From positions 1 through 40,635 of the forward strand of contig CACZNH010000021.1 of assembly GCA_902782465.1 (NCBI GenBank): DNA of 40,635 nt. The letters run 5' to 3'. The DNA is from an uncultured Bacteroidales bacterium. GTDB lineage: Bacteria > Bacteroidota > Bacteroidia > Bacteroidales > Muribaculaceae. Under the pieces are notes generated by a model. That model saw only the letters and a program-made list of their open reading frames with translations. It searched no databases and was not told the DNA's origin. Shown here in pieces: positions 32,550-40,110 of this stretch. The position numbers were made by a program, and so were the translations under genes. Numbering within the stretch: the stretch's first letter is position 1; every line of letters starts with the position of its first letter.

Positions 32550-32581
32550 AGGTTATAAAACACTAAAACCTCTTAACTATC

Positions 32582-34030
32582 ATGGCAGATCAGGGACTTA
32601 CACTGGTGCAGAAACAGGCTCAGCGCATCGCGATGGAGCAGCAGCGCCTGTTGGGGCAGATGCTGGAAAAGAACGATGCAGAGATGGCTGAGTTCATCGA
32701 CAATAAGGTGAGCGAGATACAGGCGCTCGAGAAGAAAAGCGATGAGGACGGTGAGGAGCCTCAGAACGAGATGGGCGCTGAACTGCGCGATGACCGCAAG
32801 CCCGACAGTGACGCGGGCGGCGACGATGATGCCGGCGAGGAGTGGTTCCGTTACCTGGCGAGTAACCGCAGCCGTGACGATGAGTACATCGAGCCGACGG
32901 TGGTGGGCGAGAAGACGCTGCAGGATTTCCTGCATGACCAACTGGGAGAACTGGAACTGGACGAGACCCAACAGATGATTGCACAAGCCATCGTGGGTAA
33001 TATCGCCGACGACGGATACCTGCGGCGCAGCGTGGCCGAGATTGCCGATGACGTGACCTTCAACGACGGCTACATGGTGAGTGCAGACCAGGTCGAGGAG
33101 ATGCTGCACACCGTTCAGAGCCTGGACCCGCCGGGCATTGCCGCACGCGACATCAGGGAGTGCCTGCTGCTGCAGCTGCGCCGCAAGACGCAGACCGAGG
33201 ACGTGAAACTGGCCATCAAGATGGTGGACAGCCACTTCGATGACATGGCATCGCGGCGCTTTGACACCCTGTCACGCAAAATGGGCGTGAGCAAGGAGCG
33301 CCTGGAAGAGGTCTTCAATAACCAGATTCGCAGGGGGCTGAATGCCAAACCCGGCAACGCATTCTCGTCGAGGGCCGAGATGAGCCTGCAGGTGACGCCC
33401 GACTTTGACGTGGAGCTGGACGAGGAAAGCGGCAGACTGACAGTGACCTTGCGCAACAACATCCCCGCCCTGCAGGTGAGCGAGAGCTATGAGCTGATGA
33501 ACGAGCGCTATCGTGAAGGCAAGGCCCTGAGCGTGCAGGAAGCCAAGGAGAAGAAACGCATCGTGGATGCCTACCAGCGTGCCAGCATGTTCCTGGAAGT
33601 GCTCAGACAACGCCAGGAGACGTTGTTCAACACGATGAGCGCCATCGTGAAGTGCCAGCGTGACTACTTCATGAGTGGCAATGAGCGTGACCTGAAGCCG
33701 CTGGGACAGCAGCAGATTGCCGACATGATTGGCAAGGACGTGACGGTGGTCTCGAGGGCGGTGAACAACAAGTATGTGCAGATGCCGTGGGGAGTGAAGG
33801 CGTTGAAGTCCTTCTTCTCGGAGGACATCAACGGGGCATCGCGTCACGAGGTGTATGACGACCTGAAGAGACTCATCGAGAACGAGGACAAGAAGCATCC
33901 GTTGAGCGATGACGCCCTGTGCGAGCAGCTCAAGGCCATGGGCTACCGGCTGGAACGCCGCACCGTGGCCAAGTACCGCGAGGCGCTCAAGATACCCAGC
34001 AGCCCCATCCGCCGCAAAATGGCAAAATAG
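32582..34030 (+). CDS. rpoN: RNA polymerase sigma-54 factor
   Basis: Directs RNA polymerase to -24/-12 promoters and needs an ATP-driven activator. The 482-residue protein has an acidic linker (residues 55-90, region II), a core-binding region (about 115-300) and the DNA-binding C-terminus with a helix-turn-helix (LGQQQIADMIGKDVTVVSRA) and the RpoN box RRTVAKYREA near residue 459. Region I (residues 1-50) is recognisable but unusual: the family's SPQQ-type core appears as AMEQQ, and ENPALE as EIQALE. The gene has a vegetative promoter. A matching sigma-54 promoter is found at 13657-13672. A long hairpin follows the stop. Confidence 0.94.
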   Translation: MADQGLTLVQKQAQRIAMEQQRLLGQMLEKNDAEMAEFIDNKVSEIQALEKKSDEDGEEPQNEMGAELRDDRKPDSDAGGDDDAGEEWFRYLASNRSRDDEYIEPTVVGEKTLQDFLHDQLGELELDETQQMIAQAIVGNIADDGYLRRSVAEIADDVTFNDGYMVSADQVEEMLHTVQSLDPPGIAARDIRECLLLQLRRKTQTEDVKLAIKMVDSHFDDMASRRFDTLSRKMGVSKERLEEVFNNQIRRGLNAKPGNAFSSRAEMSLQVTPDFDVELDEESGRLTVTLRNNIPALQVSESYELMNERYREGKALSVQEAKEKKRIVDAYQRASMFLEVLRQRQETLFNTMSAIVKCQRDYFMSGNERDLKPLGQQQIADMIGKDVTVVSRAVNNKYVQMPWGVKALKSFFSEDINGASRHEVYDDLKRLIENEDKKHPLSDDALCEQLKAMGYRLERRTVAKYREALKIPSSPIRRKMAK

Positions 34031-34137
34031 AGTTGTAAGTTGTGAGTTTTTAGTTTTAAGTAATAATACCTTCGCCGCTACATTTTTTAGGCGAAAGTAA
34101 CCGTACTTAAAACTTACAACTAAAAGCTTAAAACTGA
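34031..34137. repeat. Second hairpin family, copy 3, core inverted
   Basis: Outer AGTTGTAAG words are as in 27853-27957, but the core reads TAAGTAATAATACC...AACCGTACTTA, which is the reverse complement orientation of copies 1 and 2. It runs from the rpoN stop to 8 nt before the next ATG. Confidence 0.85.
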
Positions 34138-34145
34138 ATAGAACA

Positions 34146-34784
34146 ATGAACAAATATACCGTCAATAAATTAATCGCTGTTCTGGCAGATGTCCTGTCCA
34201 CTGCACTGAGCCCGCTGCTCATGCCCACCTATGGCGTGTTCATCGCTCTGTGGGTATCGGTGCTGTGTCTGCTGCCTTATGGCGTCCGAGTGTCGGTGCT
34301 GCTCATGTGTATGGGCATCACCTGCATCCTGCCGTTGATTTTCCTGAGCGTGCTGCGCCATTTCAAACTCATCAAGGACCTGCATGTCAACCTGCGCGAG
34401 CAACGCCTGTTCCCCTACCTGTTTGCGGCATTGTGCTATCTGGTTGCAGCCTTTTACCTGTTCTACCGCCACTCGCCGCAGTGGTTCGTTATGTTCATGA
34501 TGGGTTCGGCGGTGACAGTGCTGGTTTTGGCATTGATTAACCTCAAGTGGAAAATCAGTGCCCACACGGCCGGCATCAGCGGCGTGGTAGCGCTGATTTA
34601 CCAGATTCATGTGCAGGGACTTAGCGCATTTGACCTGTTGTGGCCCCTGTGCTTCTCCATCATTGTGGCGGGGCTGGTGGGCTCGTCGCGCATGATATTG
34701 CGCCGTCACGACCTGTGGCAGGTGCTGGCAGGTGCCGTTGTGGGCTTCCTGTGCGTGTCGCTGACCATGAGATTTTTTGGATAG
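34146..34784 (+). CDS. PAP2-like integral membrane phosphatase
   Basis: The 212-residue protein has about six hydrophobic segments. Two short blocks recall PAP2 lipid phosphatases: KISAHTAGISG (family SGH block, His in the middle) and SSRMILRRHDLWQVLAGAVVG (here split: SSRMILRRHD and QVLAGAVVG), matching SR-x5-H-x3-D/Q-x2-AG. The first K-x6-RP block is replaced by a KDLHVNLREQR stretch between helices. If active it would remove phosphate from a lipid such as undecaprenyl or phosphatidylglycerol phosphate. It stands between rpoN and ispG. Confidence 0.72.
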   Translation: MNKYTVNKLIAVLADVLSTALSPLLMPTYGVFIALWVSVLCLLPYGVRVSVLLMCMGITCILPLIFLSVLRHFKLIKDLHVNLREQRLFPYLFAALCYLVAAFYLFYRHSPQWFVMFMMGSAVTVLVLALINLKWKISAHTAGISGVVALIYQIHVQGLSAFDLLWPLCFSIIVAGLVGSSRMILRRHDLWQVLAGAVVGFLCVSLTMRFFG

Positions 34785-34794
34785 TGATATAAAT

Positions 34795-34874
34795 AGTTTT
34801 CAGTTGTCAGTCGTCAGTTGTCAGCGGCATCCGCATTCAACTGAAAACTGAAAACTGAAAACTGAAAACTGAAG
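34795..34874. repeat. Heptamer-word hairpin with GGCATCCGC core (before ispG)
   Basis: GTTTTCAGTTGTCAG words face AACTGAAAACTGAAAACTG words around CGGCATCCGC (34825-34834). The same core and words as at 2101-2187, about 32 kb away; the array ends 3 nt before the ispG ATG. Confidence 0.85.
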
Positions 34875-34877
34875 ATA

Positions 34878-36701
34878 ATGAACACATTCAACTATAAACG
34901 TCGCCCGACAGTGAGCGTTCATGTCGGCGACATCCCGATGGGCAGCGAGTGGCCCGTGCGCGTACAGTCCATGACCAATACCGCTACCGATGACATCGAG
35001 GCCAGTGCTGCCCAGTGCCAGCGCATCGCCTATGCTGGAGCGGCCTACGTTCGACTCACCGCCCAGGGCATCAAGCAGGCCCAGAGCATCGGCGAGATTT
35101 CGCGGGTGCTGCGTGCCCAGGGCTGCAATATCCCCTTGATTGCCGACATCCACTTCAATCCGCAGGCTGCCATGGCTGCTGCCGAGGTGTGCGAGGGTGT
35201 GCGCATCAATCCGGGCAACTTTGTGGACCCGGCACGCACGTTCAAGCAGCTGGAGTACACCGACGAGGAATACCGTGACGAGCTGCAGCGCATCCGCACG
35301 GCTCTGAAGCCGTTTATCGCGCTGTGTCGCGAGCGACACACGGCAGTGCGTCTGGGCGTGAACCATGGCTCGTTGAGCGACCGCATCATGAGCCGTTACG
35401 GCAACACTGCCGCGGGCATGGTGGAGAGCGTGATGGAGTTCCTGCGCGTGTTTGTCGAGGAGAATTTCATGGAGGTGGTTATCTCGATGAAGGCCTCCAA
35501 CGTCGTGGTGATGGTCGAAGCGGTGCGTCGCCTTGTTGACGCTATGGACCGCGAGGACATGCATTTCCCGTTGCACCTGGGCGTGACCGAGGCGGGATTT
35601 GGCGAGGACGGACGCATCAAGAGCGCTGTGGGCATCGGTGCCCTGATGGCCGAGGGCCTGGGCGACACGATCCGCGTCTCGCTCAGCGAGGAGCCCGAGT
35701 TGGAGGTGCCGGTGGGACGCAAACTGGTGGACTATATCACTGCCCGCGAGGGACACGAGCCCATCGAGGGCGACTACTGCGAGGGCTATGACCCCTTGTC
35801 TCCTGAACGCAGGCCAACGGTTGAAGTGAACAATTGCATCGGCGGCAACCGGCAGCCCGTGGTCATTGCCAGCTACCGCCCTGACGAAATCGACAGCGCT
35901 GCGCTGCAGCCTGATTTCTACTATAGCGCCGACGGCCTCATCGACGGCATGCACCGTTTTCTGGTGCCGCTGGACTGCTGGAACGGCGAGCGCAATGTCT
36001 TTCCGCTGCTCACCCTGGGCGAGTGGGACCGCTGCTCCTCGTCGCCCTTGCGGTTCCTGCAGTTGCCTGCCACCACACCCGTCAACAGGCTGGAATTCCT
36101 GCGTGGCCGCAGCGATACGGTCTTGGTCATCACCCCCGTGGGCAAGAACATCCCCGGTGGCCAGCAGGCGCTGATTCATGCGCTGGACAAGGCGGGCATC
36201 AACTGCCCTGTCGTGGTGCGCAATACCTATTCCGACAGTTCCAACGAGTGGCTGCAGGTCAAGGCTGGTGCCGACTTGGGTGCCGTGCTGTTGAACCGTC
36301 GCGCCGACGGCATCTGGCTGGAAGCCCCTACATGCCATAACCATGCCGAGGTGGTGCGCTACGCCTTCGCTATCCTGCAGGCAGCGCGGCAGCGCATCAG
36401 CAAGACGGAGTTTATCTCATGCCCTGGCTGCGGCAGGACGATGTTTGACCTCCAGACCACCGTGCAGCGCGTGCAGCAGGCGACCGCCCACCTCACGCAC
36501 CTGAAAATCGGTGTCATGGGTTGCATCGTCAACGGCCCTGGTGAGATGGCCGATGCCGACTATGGCTACGTCGGTGCCGCTGCAGGACGCATCAGCCTGT
36601 ACAAGGGCAAGCAATGCGTCGAGATGAATATCCCCGAGGACGATGCCATCGACCGCCTGGTTGACCTCATCAATCAGCATGGCGACTGGCGTGAACCATA
36701 A
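34878..36701 (+). CDS. ispG: 4-hydroxy-3-methylbut-2-enyl diphosphate synthase, long form
   Basis: Iron-sulfur enzyme of the MEP pathway that forms HMBPP from MEcPP. At 607 residues it is the long form found in Bacteroidota, chlamydiae and plants, with an extra middle domain (about residues 290-500) between the barrel and the [4Fe-4S] domain. The N-terminal barrel shows VQSMTNTATDD, IPLIADIHFNPQAAM and INPGNF. The C-terminal cluster ligands are in ISCPGCGRTMFDL and GVMGCIVNGPGE. This supports isoprenoid synthesis by the MEP route. A lipoprotein gene follows after 19 nt. Confidence 0.96.
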   Translation: MNTFNYKRRPTVSVHVGDIPMGSEWPVRVQSMTNTATDDIEASAAQCQRIAYAGAAYVRLTAQGIKQAQSIGEISRVLRAQGCNIPLIADIHFNPQAAMAAAEVCEGVRINPGNFVDPARTFKQLEYTDEEYRDELQRIRTALKPFIALCRERHTAVRLGVNHGSLSDRIMSRYGNTAAGMVESVMEFLRVFVEENFMEVVISMKASNVVVMVEAVRRLVDAMDREDMHFPLHLGVTEAGFGEDGRIKSAVGIGALMAEGLGDTIRVSLSEEPELEVPVGRKLVDYITAREGHEPIEGDYCEGYDPLSPERRPTVEVNNCIGGNRQPVVIASYRPDEIDSAALQPDFYYSADGLIDGMHRFLVPLDCWNGERNVFPLLTLGEWDRCSSSPLRFLQLPATTPVNRLEFLRGRSDTVLVITPVGKNIPGGQQALIHALDKAGINCPVVVRNTYSDSSNEWLQVKAGADLGAVLLNRRADGIWLEAPTCHNHAEVVRYAFAILQAARQRISKTEFISCPGCGRTMFDLQTTVQRVQQATAHLTHLKIGVMGCIVNGPGEMADADYGYVGAAAGRISLYKGKQCVEMNIPEDDAIDRLVDLINQHGDWREP

Positions 36702-36720
36702 ACAGTTAACAACCAATTCA

Positions 36721-37722
36721 ATGAAGTGCTTACAATATTTTTCAGTTCTGCTGATGCTGGCCTTCATCTTGGCTGCGTGCAGCAACGACAGCTTCAAGAT
36801 TGAGGGCAAACTTGCGAATCTTGACGGCATGTCTGTCAAGGTCATCTTTATGGGCGATTCGGGCGTCGTTGATGAGTGGGCCAATACGGACAAAAAGGGC
36901 AAATTCGTCATCGAGGGGCATGCGGCCGAACCGGTGCTCGTGACCTTGCAGGACCGTATGGGAAAGTCGCTTGCAATGCTGGTGGCTGCCAACGGTGACC
37001 ACCTGAAGGTGAGCGGTGATGCCAAGGCGGGCGACATCAAGGTAAAAGGCAACCGCCTGAACGAGGAATGGCAGCTCTTCCGCGACGAGCACAAGGCGTT
37101 CTATACCGATGCCAACCCCAGCCGCCTGGATGCCGCCATCGAGAAATATGTGCGTGAGCACCCCGACAAGATGCTCTCGACCATCCTGCTGCTGGCAGAC
37201 TATAGCGACTACAGCGACCGCAATAAGGTGAAAACGCTGCACAACAGCATTGACGAGAAAGCACGTCCCAAGTCATTGGCACACGGTTTGGAAGGCAATG
37301 GTCGGGAAATGCGTCTCACAGGGCATCTGCCACGCCTGATGACCGTTAAGCTGATGGCACATGGCGGTGGGTTTGAAGAAATCAAACTGACGAACCAGAC
37401 GACCTTGATTCACCTGTGGGCCACCCCTGAAGATAACCGCCAGGCGATCATCGACAAGCTGAAAGGGGTGGGCGAGGGCGTCCGTGTCATCGATATCCTT
37501 GCCGAGAGTGACACCATGCGCTGGCAAATGACCATTGCAGACGACCCTGCGGGCTGGAAACACTATTGGGCGCCTGGCGGCCCCCTGGAGCAGGATATCC
37601 AGCTGTTGGGCTTCACCACCGTGCCCTGGTTTGCCGTGACCGACAGCACGGGCCTGGTCACTTATTCGGGTCCCAGCGTGGATGAGGCTGTGAGTAAAGT
37701 CGCTGTCAATAAAAAGAAATAG
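36721..37722 (+). CDS. DUF4369 lipoprotein with a thioredoxin-like domain lacking CxxC
   Basis: The 333-residue protein has a perfect lipobox (FILAAC) for lipid attachment. An N-terminal DUF4369 domain (about 24-110, FKIEGKLANLDG) is followed by a helical linker and a thioredoxin-like domain (about 215-330). In place of the usual WCxPC it has LWATPEDNRQ (Trp233 to Asn239), so there is no redox pair. The cis-proline strand VPWFAVTDSTG (Pro302) is kept. It cannot be a normal thiol oxidoreductase and may bind a partner. An open frame reaches back to 36643 within ispG, but only the ATG at 36721 gives the lipobox. The metalloprotein gene begins 3 nt after its stop. Confidence 0.85.
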   Translation: MKCLQYFSVLLMLAFILAACSNDSFKIEGKLANLDGMSVKVIFMGDSGVVDEWANTDKKGKFVIEGHAAEPVLVTLQDRMGKSLAMLVAANGDHLKVSGDAKAGDIKVKGNRLNEEWQLFRDEHKAFYTDANPSRLDAAIEKYVREHPDKMLSTILLLADYSDYSDRNKVKTLHNSIDEKARPKSLAHGLEGNGREMRLTGHLPRLMTVKLMAHGGGFEEIKLTNQTTLIHLWATPEDNRQAIIDKLKGVGEGVRVIDILAESDTMRWQMTIADDPAGWKHYWAPGGPLEQDIQLLGFTTVPWFAVTDSTGLVTYSGPSVDEAVSKVAVNKKK

Positions 37723-37725
37723 ACG

Positions 37726-38523
37726 ATGAAAAAGTCAGTCTTCAACAGGTTATCGGTTTTGCTGCTGTTCCTGATGCTCGGTGTCTCGTCATGGGGCGCC
37801 CAGAAGGTTGGAAACCGCTATCAGGGCAGCGCTCCCTCGTTGAACGGCAGAATCTACGTGTTGACCTGCTATATCTCCGAAACAGGATGGACCGATACCG
37901 AGGTGGAGGAATATAACGCCCTGATTCAGGAGGCCGAAGACTGGCTCGTGACTCAGGCGGCAAACTACGGTAAGGAAGTTTCGTTCGTGAACGGGACGGC
38001 TGGCATCAAGACGCCACTGCTGTTTGACGACATCGTGAGCGGTAACGGCGTGGGCAACGAACCGGTGAACCTGGTGTCCAAGGTGATGAAAAAGATGGGC
38101 TATAAAAACGGGGTTGAATACCTTAGCTGGCTCAACGACACGATTGACTGCGACGCCTGCATCGTGATGATGGCGGCCAACAAGCCCGGCAGAGGCTATT
38201 CCATGGCCTATAAAGACAGCTATGACAGCAAGATGTACTTCCTTGAGGGAACGATACTCTACACCTCCTATCCAGGCGGCCAGGCCAATTGTGCAGCAGG
38301 CATCGCCCACGAGATGTGCCACCTGTTCGGGGCCGAAGACCTGTATGCCACCTTCCTGCAGAGTGAGGAGAACGAGGCCCGCGCCCGTGAGTTATTCCCC
38401 GATGACATCATGTTGCGCGTGTCCTATGACATCAACGAGCTGAAAATCGACAAGTTGACTGCCTGGCTCGTCGGCCTGACCGATGAAATGGAAGACTGGT
38501 ACACGTCATTCCTGTATGAATAA
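37726..38523 (+). CDS. Secreted HExxHxxGxxD zinc-metalloprotease candidate
   Basis: The 265-residue protein has a signal peptide (cleavage after WGA). The sequence AHEMCHLFGAEDLY (His195, Glu196, His199, Asp205) gives a gluzincin/metzincin-type HExxHxxGxxD zinc site, with Gly202. The part before it (residues 40-190) looks alpha/beta with YVLTCYISETGWTDTEV and CDACIVMMAANKPGRGYS. I do not recognise the family, and no Met-turn is evident after the site. It sits 3 nt after the lipoprotein gene, so the two are very probably made together. Target unknown. Confidence 0.75.
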   Translation: MKKSVFNRLSVLLLFLMLGVSSWGAQKVGNRYQGSAPSLNGRIYVLTCYISETGWTDTEVEEYNALIQEAEDWLVTQAANYGKEVSFVNGTAGIKTPLLFDDIVSGNGVGNEPVNLVSKVMKKMGYKNGVEYLSWLNDTIDCDACIVMMAANKPGRGYSMAYKDSYDSKMYFLEGTILYTSYPGGQANCAAGIAHEMCHLFGAEDLYATFLQSEENEARARELFPDDIMLRVSYDINELKIDKLTAWLVGLTDEMEDWYTSFLYE

Positions 38524-38546
38524 CTAAGGACTAAAAACTAAGGACA
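38522..38546. repeat. Short heptamer-word array before the YifB/ComM gene
   Basis: AACTAAGGACTAAAAACTAA and GGAC continue from the metalloprotease stop codon to 3 nt before the next ATG. The spelling matches 10931-10966. Confidence 0.75.
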
Positions 38547-38549
38547 AAT

Positions 38550-40097
38550 ATGTTAGCGAGAACGATTGCAGCCGCCTTGCAGGGCATCGACGCCATCCGT
38601 GTCGAGATTGAAGTGACTGTGGACTGGGGTGCGGGTTTTATGATTATCGGACTGCCCGACACTGCCGTCAAGGAGAGCGCCGAACGCGTGCGCTGCGCCA
38701 TGCAGCAGGCAGGATTCAGTTTCCCGGGCAAGAAGGTGATGATTAACATGTCGCCTGCCGACATCAAGAAGGAAGGCTCGGCCTATGACCTGCCGCTGGC
38801 AATCGGCATCCTCGCTGGAGACGAGAAAATCAACACGGACAAGCTGGACCGCTATATGCTCATGGGCGAACTCTCGCTCGACGGCAGTCTGCGGCCCATC
38901 AAGGGTGCCCTGCCCATGGCGATTCTCGCCCGACAACTGCAACTCGACGGCTTTATCGTGCCGCGTGCCAACGCCCTCGAAGCGGCCGTGGTCAATAACC
39001 TCAACATCTATGGCGTGGACAACATCATCGAGGTCGTGCAGTTCCTCAACGGCGAAATCGACCTCATGCCCACCGTTGTGGATACCCGTGCCGAGTTTGC
39101 CAAGGCCCAGGGTGTCTTCCCCTATGACTTCGCCGATGTGAAGGGACAGGAGAACGTGAAACGCGCCTTCGAGGTCGCCTGTGCCGGTGGCCACAACATC
39201 CTGCTGGTGGGCAGTCCAGGCTCGGGTAAGTCGATGATGGCCAAGCGCTTGCCATCTATCATGCCGCCGCTCACACTCAGCGAGGCACTCGAAACCACCA
39301 AAATCCACAGCGTGGCGGGCAAGCTGCCCCAAGGCACCACGCTGATGACCGTGCGCCCCTTCCGCAGCCCGCACCACACCATCTCGCCCGTCGCCCTTGT
39401 CGGTGGCGGTTCCTTCCCCATGCCCGGCGAAATCTCCCTCGCCCACAATGGCGTCCTCTTCCTGGACGAACTACCTGAATTCAATCGCTCAGTTTTAGAG
39501 GTGATGCGGCAGCCGTTGGAAGACAGGATTATATCGATTTCAAGAGCAAAATATTCGACCGAATACCCTGCCTCGTTTATGCTTGTGGCGAGCATGAATC
39601 CGTGCCCGTGCGGATACTATGGGCACCCCAAAAAGAAGTGCGTCTGCAACGAGTATCAGCGCACCCACTATATGAGCAAGATTTCGGGTCCGCTGCTCGA
39701 CCGCATTGACCTGCAGATCGAGGTCCAGCCCGTCGATTTTGACCAGATGTCATCCAAGGCCCCTGGTGAACCCAGCGCCGCCATCCGCCAGCGCGTCATC
39801 GCCGCCAGGATGCTCCAGGAGCGCCGCTTCAAGGACGAACCCGGCATCCACTGCAACGCCCAGATGACCCCGTCCCTCCTGCACAAATACGCCGAACCCA
39901 ACGCCGCCGGCTTGGAGAAACTGAAAGACGCCATGGAACGCATGAACATGAGCGCGAGGGCCTACGACCGCATCCTCAAAGTCGCCCGCACCATCGCCGA
40001 CCTCGAAGGCACCGCCGACGTCCTCGACCACCACATCATGGAAGCCATCGCCTACCGCAACCTCGACCGCCCCACCTACCTGGGGTCCACATTATAA
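38550..40097 (+). CDS. yifB: YifB/ComM-family AAA+ ATPase (Mg-chelatase-like)
   Basis: Hexameric helicase-type ATPase; ComM relatives help branch migration during natural transformation. The 515-residue protein has the N-terminal ChlI/S5-like domain (residues 1-165, GFMIIGLPDTAVKESAERVR-type sequence), the AAA module with P-loop GSPGSGKS at 221-228 and Walker B VLFLDELPEF, and the four-cysteine insert CPCGYYGHPKKKCVC. The C-terminal Mg-chelatase domain has the sensor region KISGPLLDRIDLQIEV and ends LDRPTYLGSTL. The length is normal. No other competence gene is nearby. Confidence 0.94.
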   Translation: MLARTIAAALQGIDAIRVEIEVTVDWGAGFMIIGLPDTAVKESAERVRCAMQQAGFSFPGKKVMINMSPADIKKEGSAYDLPLAIGILAGDEKINTDKLDRYMLMGELSLDGSLRPIKGALPMAILARQLQLDGFIVPRANALEAAVVNNLNIYGVDNIIEVVQFLNGEIDLMPTVVDTRAEFAKAQGVFPYDFADVKGQENVKRAFEVACAGGHNILLVGSPGSGKSMMAKRLPSIMPPLTLSEALETTKIHSVAGKLPQGTTLMTVRPFRSPHHTISPVALVGGGSFPMPGEISLAHNGVLFLDELPEFNRSVLEVMRQPLEDRIISISRAKYSTEYPASFMLVASMNPCPCGYYGHPKKKCVCNEYQRTHYMSKISGPLLDRIDLQIEVQPVDFDQMSSKAPGEPSAAIRQRVIAARMLQERRFKDEPGIHCNAQMTPSLLHKYAEPNAAGLEKLKDAMERMNMSARAYDRILKVARTIADLEGTADVLDHHIMEAIAYRNLDRPTYLGSTL

Positions 40098-40110
40098 TTA
40101 ATGCAGAAAT

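Noticed and set aside
36643-36720. Upstream extension of the DUF4369 lipoprotein
   Set aside because: It overlaps ispG and would bury the lipobox.
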